A stretch of DNA of 50,661 bases from an uncultured Nitrospira sp. (GCA_902500785.1 CABVRW010000004.1:1-50661); one strand, 5' to 3'. Positions 8,383-18,074 are shown, counted from the stretch's first letter. Translations and numbers: made by a program. The notes: a model not told the origin generated them from the sequence alone.

Positions 8383-8911
8383 ACGTACAACGACACCGCG
8401 TCTCCTGCTGTCCTCCTTGGAGCAATCCCTATGCCTCGCACACCACGGACCACACATCCATCGTCCCGACAAAGACGCCGATTCCGGCCACCACTTGATG
8501 ATGGCGAGCGGCGAAGCCTGAACCGATATCACTTGCCAGGCTTGCCCGTTCGGACGTAGCGCACCGACTTCTTCGTTCATGGTTCGGCGAGCCAGGATCC
8601 GGTGCTAGGCAATGCAATGCCCCACGGCGGACCCTGTTGTACACCGTCGCCTCTTGGTTGTTCAGACTTGAACAGCACCTCTATCGGAGCGTGTGTCATC
8701 GGTTCGACGACCGGCAAGAGCAAACCTGCCGGTCATCAGGTCCGATGAGGCGACTCCGACTGTTGATTCACAGAAACAGGCAAGCGCCGGCAGTCCCAGG
8801 CCGGAAGGCTAGAAAGCGCCACCGGCCTGACCGACAATCGTGGACCCGTTGATGGGAAAGAGCTGGTGAGGAGTCTTCGGCCAGGGAGGGACGCGGCCTC
8901 GGACGACGGCG
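8383..8911. other. Non-coding gap with several inverted repeats
   Basis: The gap between the sensor kinase start and the DegT aminotransferase stop. It contains three perfect inverted repeats: TGTTCA-GACT-TGAACA (8659-8674), GACCGGCA-N10-TGCCGGTC (8709-8734) and CAGGCCGG-N17-CCGGCCTG (8797-8829). None is followed by a T-run on the minus strand. The segment may end the sugar operon, or form a structured leader for the kinase transcript. Open frames here (for example 8429-8644 minus) show no family motif. Confidence 0.4.
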
Positions 8912-10030
8912 CTATCGTGTGCGGTCGAACGATGCGATCGTCTGTACGACGTATTGGAGCTGTTCGTCGGAAAGTTCTGCGTAGATAGGAATCGAAAGCA
9001 CTTCTTCGGCAGCCCGTTCCGAATGCGGGAAGGCACCTTTCTGATAGCCCAGTTCTCGATAACAATTTTGCAAATGCAGCGGCAGGGGGTAATACACTTC
9101 CGTGCCGATGCCGTGGTCCTTCAAATAGCTTCGCAATTCGTCACGCTTCGGGACACGGAGCGTGAATTGATTGAACACATGAAAGTTGTCGGCGCCCACG
9201 ACGGGCACGGTCACACGATCCGTCAATTTCGCATCCGTGAATAACTGCACATACCGCGCGGCATTCCGGCGGCGGCCTTCCGCCCACTCATCCAGCCGTT
9301 TCAGTTTCACCAACAACACCGCCGCTTGCAAGGCATCCAACCGGCTGTTGATGCCGATCGCTTCGTGCACGTAGCGCACCCGGCTGCCGTGGACGCGCAA
9401 CATGGCGATGGATTCCGACAGATCCGGATCGTTTGTGGTCACCATACCGGCATCGCCGAAGCCGCCCAAATTTTTCGATGGGAAGAAGCTGAAACAGGCC
9501 AGATTCCCCAACACACCGGCATGCCGTCCGTTTCGGCGAGCGCCGATGGCCTGGCAGGCATCCTCGATCACGCCGATCTGATGTGCTCGGGCGATCTCGT
9601 TAATCGCCTCCATATCCGCGCATTGTCCGAAGAGATGCACCGGGATAACCGCCTTGGTCCGTTCCGTAATGGCGCGTTCAAGAAGTCCCGGATCCATATT
9701 AAAGTCATCCGGTCGGATATCGATAAATACCGGCTTGGCTCCGAGCCTGGAAATCGCTCCTGCGGTCGCGAAAAAGGTAAAGGGCACCGTGACCACTTCA
9801 TCGCCGGCTTTCACCCCCAAGGCCATCAAGGCCACCAGTAGCGCATCGCTGCCGGACGCCACGCCGACCGCGTGGGAGCTGCCGACATAGGTCGCCACAG
9901 CCTGCTCCAGCGCCGCCACGCGCGGACCGAGGATGAACCCCTGCTCGTCACAGGTGGCCTCAATCGCAGCCAGGATTTCACTGCGCATCGATCGATACTG
10001 GGCTTTGAGATCAAGCAGCGGAATGTTCAT
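8912..10030 (-). CDS. DegT/DnrJ/EryC1/StrS family sugar aminotransferase
   Basis: A 372-residue PLP-dependent aminotransferase that adds an amino group to a keto nucleotide sugar in the cytoplasm. Visible family features are the N-terminal LLDLKAQYRSMRSEI, the phosphate-binding SGSDALLVAL (60-69), the cofactor-contacting IEDACQAIGA with Asp157 and Gln160, and the Schiff-base Lys186 in SFFPSKNLGGFGDAG. The pattern GDEVVTVPFTFFATA is close to the WbpE/WlbC group, which makes 3-amino sugars, though I cannot fix the substrate. The length is normal. It is the last gene of the glycan run, 18 bases after the upstream glycosyltransferase stop, and no strong terminator follows. Confidence 0.9.
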   Translation of the reverse strand: MNIPLLDLKAQYRSMRSEILAAIEATCDEQGFILGPRVAALEQAVATYVGSSHAVGVASGSDALLVALMALGVKAGDEVVTVPFTFFATAGAISRLGAKPVFIDIRPDDFNMDPGLLERAITERTKAVIPVHLFGQCADMEAINEIARAHQIGVIEDACQAIGARRNGRHAGVLGNLACFSFFPSKNLGGFGDAGMVTTNDPDLSESIAMLRVHGSRVRYVHEAIGINSRLDALQAAVLLVKLKRLDEWAEGRRRNAARYVQLFTDAKLTDRVTVPVVGADNFHVFNQFTLRVPKRDELRSYLKDHGIGTEVYYPLPLHLQNCYRELGYQKGAFPHSERAAEEVLSIPIYAELSDEQLQYVVQTIASFDRTR

Positions 10031-10048
10031 CGTATCCTCAGGTCCCCT

Positions 10049-11239
10049 TTACAGTCGATTGGGCTGTAACTTCATCACATCGTCGCTCGGGCGCGTGGCG
10101 TGCAGGAGATAGGCATAAAGCGACTGGTACTGCTTGACCGTCTCCTGAATCGTAAACTCCTCCGGAAATTCCTGCGTACCGGTCCGAAGGTCAGTACGAA
10201 AACGCTCGTCTTCGAGTATCTGGCAGACCCGCTGGGCCATGGCCCGAACATCTCCGGCCGGGCAGAGCGTCCCTTGGATGCCCTCGACAATCGCCTCAGC
10301 CGCGCCGCCGACGCGCGTCGCCACGATCGGAATCCGGCTGGCTCTGGCCTCAAGCACCGCGCAGGACAACCCCTCCCAGTGAGACGTTAACACGAACACA
10401 TCGAAGGCTTTCAACAGCGCCGCCACATCGCGGCGCCAGCCGAGCAAGGTCACGCGCTCCTGCAACCCATTCGCCTGTAACAACGCTTCGATCCGTGGCC
10501 GCAACACGCCGTCGCCGACCAGAACACAGCGGGCCGCCGGCACACGCTGGCAGACGAGCGTGGCGACGCGGACAAAGTCTTCGGGAGATTTTTGCGGTTT
10601 CAAGCACGAGACCGTTCCCACGAGCAGGTGATCAGGGCCCACACCCAGCAGAGCGCGAAGACGATCACGCTCCGGTGACGCTATCCGGGCCGCAAAGGCC
10701 GTCGGGTCGATACCAGGCCTCACCACCGAGACCTTCGACGCGGTGAAGAGGCCCCATTCGATCCCCTGACGACGATCCGCCTGCGAGACCGCGATCCAAT
10801 GAGTAGTGATACGTCCGACTATCCATTCGAGGGCGATCAAGAGACGTTGTTGCCAGAACGGCTGCGCCGGCGTGATACCGTACCCGTGGATCGTGTGCAG
10901 GATGCAGGGGACACCGGCAAGCCACGCAGCTATCCGCCCTAGAATACCAGCTTTTGAACTGTGGGTGTGCACAATCTTTGGTCGGAGCCGTCGGAACGTG
11001 CCGACGAGTTCCCATAACGCCCGCAGATCGTGCAGCGGGCGAATGTCACGCAGCAGCGATGGAATCGTGCGGACCTCGACACCGTCGAGCGCATGCGCCT
11101 CGGCGGTCAGCATCCCTCCCACTCCCGCGATCAGGACAGGCCGGAATCGTCCGCGATCCAACCCCGCGACCACCCGCATCGCCACTTCCTGCGCGCCGCC
11201 TAATTCCAACTTCGTAATCACGTGACACACTACATGCAT
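10049..11239 (-). CDS. GT4-family glycosyltransferase
   Basis: A 396-residue GT-B fold glycosyltransferase. The N-terminal acceptor half begins VCHVITKLELGGAQEVA with the glycine loop common in GT4 enzymes; the donor half has GTVSCLKPQKSPEDFV and the E-x7-E motif in HWEGLSCAVLEARASR, which holds the sugar-nucleotide. The KIVHTHSSKAGILGR stretch is typical of enzymes acting on lipid-linked intermediates. It is cytosolic or membrane-peripheral with no transmembrane segment. It lies 13 bases downstream of the FAD enzyme gene and 18 bases upstream of the aminotransferase gene, clearly in one operon. Donor and linkage cannot be predicted. It belongs to the high-G+C left part of the cluster. Confidence 0.9.
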   Translation of the reverse strand: MHVVCHVITKLELGGAQEVAMRVVAGLDRGRFRPVLIAGVGGMLTAEAHALDGVEVRTIPSLLRDIRPLHDLRALWELVGTFRRLRPKIVHTHSSKAGILGRIAAWLAGVPCILHTIHGYGITPAQPFWQQRLLIALEWIVGRITTHWIAVSQADRRQGIEWGLFTASKVSVVRPGIDPTAFAARIASPERDRLRALLGVGPDHLLVGTVSCLKPQKSPEDFVRVATLVCQRVPAARCVLVGDGVLRPRIEALLQANGLQERVTLLGWRRDVAALLKAFDVFVLTSHWEGLSCAVLEARASRIPIVATRVGGAAEAIVEGIQGTLCPAGDVRAMAQRVCQILEDERFRTDLRTGTQEFPEEFTIQETVKQYQSLYAYLLHATRPSDDVMKLQPNRL

Positions 11240-11252
11240 GGCATTGACGCGC

Positions 11253-12563
11253 TCAGGCCGCGGCCCTCATCCGCAACCGCGCGGCAACTTGTTGTCCCTG
11301 AGCAATCGCGTCTTCCATCGACGTGTGTTCCCACAATCCATATCGCCCGATCGACGAGATCCCGCGTCGCTCCAACTCAGCCAGGAGTTCTTGGACCGCA
11401 TGCCCGCGATAGCGATCGAACAGGACATAGGCGTAATACAAATCCTTCACATCCGACATCACCAGCTCGTCGGCCCGTTGCAACACGCCGGCCTGCTCCA
11501 ACCCACGACGAACTCGATCGATCAGCGCGGCATCGGATTCTCGCTCCGTCGGCTGGTGCGAAATTTCCACGTACAGAGAACTGCAGCCGGACTGGCCCAT
11601 CGCAGGTGAAAAATTCATAGGGAACCCTGCACGATAAAATGGGTACTGGTGTTCCGGGAAGTAGATCCAATGTTTGTCGGAGATGCGCTCGCGCGCGACG
11701 GCCAGATTCACGTTAGACACCGATACCCATCGCAGCGACGCGGCCAATTCGCGCAACGATGCCGGCAGATCGACACAACGCCGCACCAAGTCGGGCAAGG
11801 GAATCGTCGACACGACCCGCTCATACTCTTCCGTGCGTTCACCCTGTGCGCTGCGAAACACCGCCCGCCGCCGCCCCGTCTCGATCTCAACCAACTCGGA
11901 GTCGTACGATAGATTCTCAATCGAGGGAAGGAACGCTTCCGGCAGTACCTTGATCCCGCCGCTGGCAGGATACAAAAACGACGGGTTGTAGCCGAACGCC
12001 TTGTCCTTAATACCCAAGGCGCCGTTGACGACATCTTTCACGTCCGGCTTCGGAACCAGCCAGGACACCCAATCGGACGTCAGCTCCTCAAGCGGCACCT
12101 GCCACAACTTTTCGTTGAAGGGCACCATGAAATGTTTCGCAATGCCCTCTCCCAGGCTCTCGATGATCCATTGTTTGAACGACCCGCTCTCTGCCGGCGG
12201 CGTCGACGAAGGGTTCGACAGCGTGGCGATGAATCCCAGCAGGCACTCCCGCACCACTTCCGGCGGGAGCCCATGCGTATTCACCTGAAACGGATACTCC
12301 GTATACGTCTCATGCGAGAAGACATAGGATCGGCGGGCGTGGCGCTGCAGTTGACCGGGGAGCAAACTTTCCACCAAGGCCTTGATCGCCGTTTGACGAA
12401 AGTGCAGCAGGTGCCCGGTATAGTCGAACGTGAACCCGTCTTTGACGTACGACCGGCACAGTCCTCCGGCCTCGCGTTCCCGCTCTAGAATCTTATAGGG
12501 CATCCCGCGCAGGTGGTAGGCCGCACTGAGGCCGGCCAATCCAGCGCCGACGATCACAATCAT
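11253..12563 (-). CDS. FAD-dependent amine-oxidase/UDP-galactopyranose mutase-like protein
   Basis: A 436-residue flavoprotein. The N-terminus MIVIVGAGLAGLSAAYHL carries the dinucleotide-binding GxGxxG, followed by an acidic residue in ILERE and the second motif AGGLCRSYVKDGFTFDYTGH, the pattern of the protoporphyrinogen-oxidase/amine-oxidase/GLF superfamily. Genes like this occur in many surface-polysaccharide clusters, usually with unassigned substrates; conversion of a sugar ring form or oxidation of a lipid-linked sugar are both possible. The start ATG overlaps the TGA of the WecA-like gene by four bases (ATGA), so translation is coupled. The frame stays open far upstream inside the neighbour, but that extension is a shadow and is excluded. 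Confidence 0.85.
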   Translation of the reverse strand: MIVIVGAGLAGLSAAYHLRGMPYKILEREREAGGLCRSYVKDGFTFDYTGHLLHFRQTAIKALVESLLPGQLQRHARRSYVFSHETYTEYPFQVNTHGLPPEVVRECLLGFIATLSNPSSTPPAESGSFKQWIIESLGEGIAKHFMVPFNEKLWQVPLEELTSDWVSWLVPKPDVKDVVNGALGIKDKAFGYNPSFLYPASGGIKVLPEAFLPSIENLSYDSELVEIETGRRRAVFRSAQGERTEEYERVVSTIPLPDLVRRCVDLPASLRELAASLRWVSVSNVNLAVARERISDKHWIYFPEHQYPFYRAGFPMNFSPAMGQSGCSSLYVEISHQPTERESDAALIDRVRRGLEQAGVLQRADELVMSDVKDLYYAYVLFDRYRGHAVQELLAELERRGISSIGRYGLWEHTSMEDAIAQGQQVAARLRMRAAA

Positions 12564-13618
12564 ACTGCGCCGGTCCTTTCTGTCGAACGTGGCGGGACCG
12601 CGTCCCTGCTGATCGCCGCGATTCCTTTGGACACATTCACGCGAGTCAACGCCACGGCGGCCGCGGCCAAGCCCAGCACCGTCACCCCGCTCAGAATCAC
12701 GGCGATAGACTGAGGCACCGCCATGACCAAGAGACCGATCCCTCCCAGTAAGGCCGCGCCGACATAACTGAGCACAACGACTTGGGTCACCGAGAGCCCC
12801 CAATGCCGCAAGCGAATCGCGAAGTGATCCGGACTGCCGAGAAACACCGGCAGCCCGCGCAAGAATCGGATGTACATGACGAATAGGGTATCGAAAATAG
12901 GCATGCCCAGTATCAACACCGGCGTCAGAAGCGATATGGAATGGCCTTCCGTATACTTCCCGATCATCGACAGGGCGCCGAGCATCAGACCGATGAACAT
13001 CGCGCCGGAATCGCCCATATAAATCGAGGCCGGTCGCCAATTGTATCGAAGGAATCCGATCAGACTGCCCATGAGCGCGGCCAGCATGAACGCAATCGCC
13101 TGATCATTATTCAGGATCGCAACCACACACAGAAACCCCGCACTGATCACGCCGACCCCGGCCGATAACCCATCCATGATGTCCAGCAGATTGAAGGCGT
13201 TGATGATGCCGATCATCCAGAACACTGTCAGCGCGATATCGACCCAATCAGGCAACGACGCGATTTCGATGCGAATCCCGCTTTTGATCAGCACGAAGAC
13301 CGCTAGGAATTGGCCTGCCAGTTTGGTTCCCGGCGACAACACCCCAAAATCGTCGATCAGTCCCAACATGACGATCAACGTACCCGAGAGCACGATGCCG
13401 AGCACGTCCTGCCGGAACTCGAACGTAAAGGCCAGACTCACGAGAAAGGCGAGATAGATCGCCAGTCCGCCCAAATAGGGAACCGGCTCACGCTGATGCT
13501 TCAGTCGACCATCCGGACTATCGACGATGCCAAACTTGAGCGCGGCCCGGCGCGCAAGCGGCACGCCATAGATCGACAACAGCACCGCGACGAGGAATGT
13601 CACAGCTAGCCAAAACAT
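12560..13618 (-). CDS. WecA/TagO-like polyprenyl-phosphate sugar-1-phosphate transferase
   Basis: A 352-residue polytopic membrane enzyme of the MraY/WecA/TagO family. It moves a sugar-1-phosphate from a UDP-sugar (often GlcNAc) onto undecaprenyl phosphate, starting glycan assembly. Visible: about ten hydrophobic segments, the Mg-binding LGLIDDFG with Asp89/Asp90, the NAFNLLDIMDGLSAG motif (Asn140, Asp146, Asp149), a conserved KHQREPVPYLGGLA near residue 40, and a cytosolic DHFAIRLRHWGLS loop. It lacks the extra MraY-specific signatures, so a WecA-type role is favoured. It is the only initiating enzyme seen in this cluster, so every chain made here could begin with it. Coupled by ATGA overlap to the FAD enzyme; 12 bases from the upstream glycosyltransferase. 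Confidence 0.9.
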   Translation of the reverse strand: MFWLAVTFLVAVLLSIYGVPLARRAALKFGIVDSPDGRLKHQREPVPYLGGLAIYLAFLVSLAFTFEFRQDVLGIVLSGTLIVMLGLIDDFGVLSPGTKLAGQFLAVFVLIKSGIRIEIASLPDWVDIALTVFWMIGIINAFNLLDIMDGLSAGVGVISAGFLCVVAILNNDQAIAFMLAALMGSLIGFLRYNWRPASIYMGDSGAMFIGLMLGALSMIGKYTEGHSISLLTPVLILGMPIFDTLFVMYIRFLRGLPVFLGSPDHFAIRLRHWGLSVTQVVVLSYVGAALLGGIGLLVMAVPQSIAVILSGVTVLGLAAAAVALTRVNVSKGIAAISRDAVPPRSTERTGAV

Positions 13619-13630
13619 ATAGATTAGGAA

Positions 13631-14830
13631 TTACGACTGGCTTGCTGACCCAGCAACCCCAATTTTCTGCCTTTCCTGGATGGCATAGACAGAAAAAAGA
13701 TTCTCATAAAGGTCTTCGTGCCGCTTAGTGGCCGTCGCCATCGAAAACTGTTCACGTGCGCGCCGCATGCCAGCAGAGCCGTACGCAGCGGAGGTCTTGG
13801 GATCAGTTAATACCCGGCACATTGCATCGGCTAACTCCGCCACATCACCCGGAGGCACAAGGATTCCGGTTTCGCCACGGATGACAATTTCAGGGATTCC
13901 ACCTACCGCAGTCGCTACGACAGGGCGAGCAGCGGCCATCGCCTCGACGATTGCAATGCCAAAGCCTTCATACTGTGAAGGCGATACAAAAAGATCCATG
14001 AGCGGAAGTATTTTCTCTACATCGCGCCGCATCCCCGCAAACACCACGTGATCGGCAATGCCTAGAACCTTGGCTAGATCTTCCAATTTGCATCGCGATG
14101 GTCCATCTCCAACCAACAACAGTCTTGCATGTCCCAGTCCAGGCATATTCAGTAATCGCTGAACCGCCTGAAGCAAACTCGTGATCCCCTTGACTGGTTC
14201 GTCGAGACGACACACTGTTCCAATTATTGGAACACCATCACATATGCCGATATCGGCTCGCGACAGAGATGTTTTTCCTTCAAAACGAAGAATATCAATA
14301 CCGTTGTGAATTACTACATATTTCCCCTTTTCTCCTCCAATCCTTGCCAACACAGATCGCCGAACGGCCCACGAACAACACGTGGATGCGTGCACCCAGC
14401 TTGAAGTCACACGATCAATGAGCGCTAATGGCCATTTGCCATAGATCTCTACACCGCGATATGATCCGATCACTACGGGAACCTTTAAAACCCGCCCTAT
14501 AATTCGACTAGCAATATTCGCAAGAAACAAAAAAGCATGGACGATGTCCGGTTGCTCTCTGCGAAGCACCCGCCATAATCTGAATGGCACCCGAACGTCC
14601 CACTTTCCCATGCCCCCTAACGCGAGAATCCGAATCCCACGATCACGGAATTCGCCTCCCATCGAACCCTCTCTCTTCAGGACGCAAACACTGACATCGT
14701 AACGACTCCTATCAAGGTGCGACGAAAGGTCAAGAATCTGGCGTTCGGTTCCGCCAGCCTCCAATCCCACCGTCACCATGATCACCTTTAAGCGACGCGA
14801 AGGGGTGATAGGATCGAATTGACGCTCCAA
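13631..14830 (-). CDS. GT4-family glycosyltransferase
   Basis: A 399-residue GT-B enzyme. The N-terminal half has VTVGLEAGGTERQILDL, the donor half GTVCRLDEPVKGITSLLQA and the E-x7-E motif in YEGFGIAIVEAMAAARPVVA. There is no transmembrane segment. The N-terminal 18 residues before IMVTVGL are not conserved in character, so a later start is possible, but no good ribosome site marks one. This gene is the first, reading leftwards, of the AT-rich block: one 60-base line inside it (14281-14340) has only 21 G+C by hand count. It lies 26 bases after the asparagine-synthase-like gene. Donor and acceptor unknown. Confidence 0.88.
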   Translation of the reverse strand: MERQFDPITPSRRLKVIMVTVGLEAGGTERQILDLSSHLDRSRYDVSVCVLKREGSMGGEFRDRGIRILALGGMGKWDVRVPFRLWRVLRREQPDIVHAFLFLANIASRIIGRVLKVPVVIGSYRGVEIYGKWPLALIDRVTSSWVHASTCCSWAVRRSVLARIGGEKGKYVVIHNGIDILRFEGKTSLSRADIGICDGVPIIGTVCRLDEPVKGITSLLQAVQRLLNMPGLGHARLLLVGDGPSRCKLEDLAKVLGIADHVVFAGMRRDVEKILPLMDLFVSPSQYEGFGIAIVEAMAAARPVVATAVGGIPEIVIRGETGILVPPGDVAELADAMCRVLTDPKTSAAYGSAGMRRAREQFSMATATKRHEDLYENLFSVYAIQERQKIGVAGSASQS

Positions 14831-14856
14831 GGCTGCTATTCCCTGCTATTGGACTA

Positions 14857-16791
14857 TTAATAGAAAAACCGCCGGTGCCATAACTCCAGACACACCCATC
14901 GCCAGACACTCGCTCCGATTTCTATTTCTCCTCTGCAATAGCGTTCGTAGGCATGTCTCAGTTGTGTAGAATTCCAATATCCTCGTTGTTCAAACTCCGA
15001 CGAGCGAAATAAGAGTTCAAGCTCCGGACGCAACGTCTCTCGAAGCCATCGATCCTGAGGCGTGGCGAACCCTACCTTGTCCGTTCGCTGAGACACTACG
15101 GACGGCAGCACATCCATGAGCGCCTCTCGAAGAATTACCTTACTTTGCCCCTGACACAATTTACGTTCGGCTGGTAGGCTTAGCAGGAAATCAACCAATT
15201 GAGAGTCTAGAAACGGCAGCCTGGCTTCGACAGAAAACGCCATGGAACTTCGGTCTTCGTGATGTAACAATGCCGGAAGACTATGCGTATGAAGATATGA
15301 GGCGGTATGACCGGCAAGCGCACCCGCGAACTTGTCATCGTAAGACAGTCCCGTGCGGTCACGACTCTTATAGGCGGCGGAGAAATTCGGGTCGATCCAA
15401 AGTGAATGACGCTTGAATCCAAACCGAGCACTGGCAATTAATTGCGATGGAAGTATTGCCCGGGCAAAATTACTGAATACTGTGGGGTGTATGCGTGCTT
15501 GTTGCCGGTGGTATGCCCTGACCTCATCATACGCCTTCCGCCAAGATCCAGCTCGACATAGATCACCTATATATGATCCCCAGTATCCTGGGTATCCGCA
15601 GAGAAGCTCATCCCCGCCTTGCCCATCCAGCAGCACTTTGACTCCATGTTCAGCGACCACTCGCATGAGCTCCCACTGGGCCAAATAACTCGTCCCAGCG
15701 AAAGGCTCTTCTTGGGCCCACAAAATTTTAGGCATTTCTGCATATAACCGCCTCCCATCCGGCATCACCTCCACACTCTTAGTACCGGCTTTCGAGACAA
15801 CCGCATGAATATATGGGCGCTCGTCGCAAATGGGGTCATTGAAATAGGCCGAAAACGTCTGTACCGCATGAGAAGGAAGCTGCTGACGCATCGTACAGAC
15901 AATCGATGAAGAGTCCAGCCCACCACTTAGACAGCTACCAACGGGAACATCACTCCTGAGATGAATACGTACGGCCTCTTGAAAAAGGTCAGTGAATGTC
16001 GTCGATGTGCACTCTTCCGGTCGCCGTTGCAAATCGCGCTGGCGAATGCCCCACCATTCTTCAATATGTATCCTCCCTCCCTCCAGCAACATGAAATGGC
16101 CTGGACGAAGCTGTTTAATCCCGTCAAAAAACGTCTCGTCTGTATGATCCTGAAGACTCAGTACAAGAAAATCATAGATGATGGGAAGATTCGGTGAGCG
16201 CCTTAGCGAGGGATCCTCCAAGAGTGCCTTGATTTCTGAGGCAAAGGCCAATCGCCCGGCAGAAACCCGATAGTAAAACGGTTTCATGCCCAGACGGTCT
16301 CTGGCACAAAACAGCCGATTGTGACGTCCATCCCAAATTGCAAACGCAAACATTCCATTCAGGCGCGTTAGGCAAGAGGAACCCCATTCTTCGTACGCCT
16401 GCAAGACCACCTCTGTATCCGTCATAGACTGGAATCGCCGGCCAAGTGCCATTAATTCACGCCGAATTTCAAGATAGTTGTAGACCTCTCCGTTATATGT
16501 GATCCATACGCGGCCATCCTCATTCGACATCGGCTGACTGCCTAATGGAGAAAGGTCAAGCACAGCGAGGCGTCGATGGCCCAATCCAACGGGATACTCT
16601 GGACCAATTTCTTGAGGGCACTCAGTCCCAATATTCCGTACTACGATCGGCCGGCGCTTGCCATGGCAACTCAATAGGGCATAGCCTTGCCCATCAGGGC
16701 CACGATGCGCCAAGGAACGAGTCATGGCTTCAAGCAACTTTACGTCCACAGGGACTTTATTCAATTGAACAATGCCTGCGATCCCGCACAT
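14857..16791 (-). CDS. AsnB-like glutamine amidotransferase (asparagine synthase family), copy 1
   Basis: A 644-residue class II amidotransferase. The true start is the ATG at 16791 because the catalytic Cys must be residue 2 (MCGIAGIVQL); GGCGAG precedes it. The N-terminal glutaminase domain has LAHRGPDGQG and VYNYLEIR; the C-terminal synthetase domain has the PPi-loop SGGLDSSSIVCTM and LDGQGGDELLCGYPGYWG. The family normally makes asparagine, but members inside polysaccharide loci are thought to amidate sugar acids or similar glycan parts; the same may hold here, since free-standing asparagine synthesis would not need two divergent copies. Its neighbours are GT4 genes on both sides. Compare with copy 2 at 21539, from which it differs widely. 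Confidence 0.9.
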   Translation of the reverse strand: MCGIAGIVQLNKVPVDVKLLEAMTRSLAHRGPDGQGYALLSCHGKRRPIVVRNIGTECPQEIGPEYPVGLGHRRLAVLDLSPLGSQPMSNEDGRVWITYNGEVYNYLEIRRELMALGRRFQSMTDTEVVLQAYEEWGSSCLTRLNGMFAFAIWDGRHNRLFCARDRLGMKPFYYRVSAGRLAFASEIKALLEDPSLRRSPNLPIIYDFLVLSLQDHTDETFFDGIKQLRPGHFMLLEGGRIHIEEWWGIRQRDLQRRPEECTSTTFTDLFQEAVRIHLRSDVPVGSCLSGGLDSSSIVCTMRQQLPSHAVQTFSAYFNDPICDERPYIHAVVSKAGTKSVEVMPDGRRLYAEMPKILWAQEEPFAGTSYLAQWELMRVVAEHGVKVLLDGQGGDELLCGYPGYWGSYIGDLCRAGSWRKAYDEVRAYHRQQARIHPTVFSNFARAILPSQLIASARFGFKRHSLWIDPNFSAAYKSRDRTGLSYDDKFAGALAGHTASYLHTHSLPALLHHEDRSSMAFSVEARLPFLDSQLVDFLLSLPAERKLCQGQSKVILREALMDVLPSVVSQRTDKVGFATPQDRWLRETLRPELELLFRSSEFEQRGYWNSTQLRHAYERYCRGEIEIGASVWRWVCLELWHRRFFY

Positions 16792-16814
16792 AGTCTCGCC
16801 TGAGCGAATCTCCG

Positions 16815-17936
16815 TTACGCTGCATTCCCTCTGAGTTGTTCGTACCACTGCTCCATTCGCATCATTTCACGATCCTGATTTCCAATTGTTTCCATCAATT
16901 CGAGATTCCATCGTACCGCCGATCGCCGCAACGCTGCGTTGCCTAACGCTTCTTGCAAGGCCTCGGAAATTGCCCGTGCGCAAGAGTCTACAAGTAACCC
17001 GTTCCGCCCTGACTCAATTATCTCCTCATATTGGGGAAGTCGGCCCAAAACAGGAAATGCTCCACAGGCCATCGCTTCGAGCAGCGTATTAGGCATCCCG
17101 TCCGAACGGGGAGCCATCACCACTATTTGCGCGAGATTAAGCCACAACGGCATGTCCGCGTAGGAAATCGAGCCGACAAAGCGGACACAGGACTTCAAAT
17201 CATAGTCTTCGACCAATATGCGTAATCGTCGAACGTAACTGTGGTCGGGGAACTGCTCGGGGATTACAAGGACAACATTCGGCAGGCTGTGATGGACCTC
17301 TTGAAAGGCTTCGAGAATGACCTCATGTCGATACAATGGTTGGGCGAGCCGTGGGCTCAAGATCACTTGCTGATCAGCCCCAATGCTCCAGCACCGGCGT
17401 AATTTCGTCGTATCAATCCCGGGGCGAAACGACGTTAGGTCGACCCCCCATCCGATACGTGCAATGGGCGTGACTGTCGTACATAATCCCTTCACTCGAT
17501 CTTCTAAATATTGCGAGTGAGTCGTCACAAGGTCCGCCCCGGCAAGAACTTGTCGCGTTAAGATGTGACCACTCCAGTCACGAAATGCTCCTTGCTCAGC
17601 CAATACGTCACTCCCCCATGGGGTAACGACATACGGATGGTACCTACTCAACAGAATGCCCCATGCAAGGCCTCTGAGATAATGGACATGAACGACGTCT
17701 GGAGCAACCGATCTGATATGGGCCGCCAATCGAGCAGCAGATACTAGCCGAGCAACTTTTCGAGGGAGCGCCCGCGTAGTCAGATCAATCTGTCGAAATC
17801 CCTGAACGTCACACAACTTGGCTGGTTCAACCGTGAGAAGCGTAACCTCATGCCCCTGTCGCGCAAACCATTGAATCCAACGCCGAGTGGTGATGTTCTG
17901 CGCTGGCCCCACAAAACATAAGCGTAATTGCCTCAT
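16815..17936 (-). CDS. GT4-family glycosyltransferase
   Basis: A 373-residue GT-B enzyme. It begins with LRLCFVGPAQNITTRRWIQWFARQ, then VVHVHYLRGLAWGILLSRY, and the donor half carries ILSPRLAQPLYRHEVILEAF and the motif SDGMPNTLLEAMACGAFPVL, in which Asp replaces the first Glu of E-x7-E, a substitution tolerated in this clan. There is no membrane segment. It is separated by 23 bases from the asparagine-synthase-like gene downstream and by 138 bases from the Wzt-like gene upstream, the largest break within this run; that gap (17937-18074) shows no recognisable site. Substrate unknown. Confidence 0.86.
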   Translation of the reverse strand: MRQLRLCFVGPAQNITTRRWIQWFARQGHEVTLLTVEPAKLCDVQGFRQIDLTTRALPRKVARLVSAARLAAHIRSVAPDVVHVHYLRGLAWGILLSRYHPYVVTPWGSDVLAEQGAFRDWSGHILTRQVLAGADLVTTHSQYLEDRVKGLCTTVTPIARIGWGVDLTSFRPGIDTTKLRRCWSIGADQQVILSPRLAQPLYRHEVILEAFQEVHHSLPNVVLVIPEQFPDHSYVRRLRILVEDYDLKSCVRFVGSISYADMPLWLNLAQIVVMAPRSDGMPNTLLEAMACGAFPVLGRLPQYEEIIESGRNGLLVDSCARAISEALQEALGNAALRRSAVRWNLELMETIGNQDREMMRMEQWYEQLRGNAA

Positions 17937-18074
17937 GAGTTACTGCACTATCCGAGGTTAGGGCTCGTTATTTGAACTTCCACGGGCGGGACACACATCG
18001 TCTCTTCTCTATCAGCGCTCCTATCAGGGGTCTTCTGGGCGAGTGGCTCGACCAAGGAGAGCGCCGGTCTCGGA

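Noticed and set aside
8383-8580. 66-residue N-terminal extension of the sensor kinase
   Set aside because: No domain, signal or ribosome site; Arg/Trp/Cys-rich composition unlike the rest of the protein.
8429-8644. 71-residue minus-strand open frame upstream of the kinase
   Set aside because: No family motif and no good ribosome site; overlaps the other doubtful frame.
8695-8730. tRNA-like GGTTCGA segment
   Set aside because: The flanking five-base arms do not pair and no acceptor or anticodon stem could be built.
8709-8830. Cyclic di-GMP (GEMM) riboswitch
   Set aside because: AGCAAACC and an AAAGCGCCACCGGCCT stretch look suggestive, but order and pairing do not fit the consensus and no plus-strand gene follows.
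12564-13040. N-terminal extension of the FAD enzyme frame to 13040
   Set aside because: It lies wholly inside the WecA-like gene in another frame, and the natural start MIVIVGAGLAG at 12563 has an ATGA overlap.
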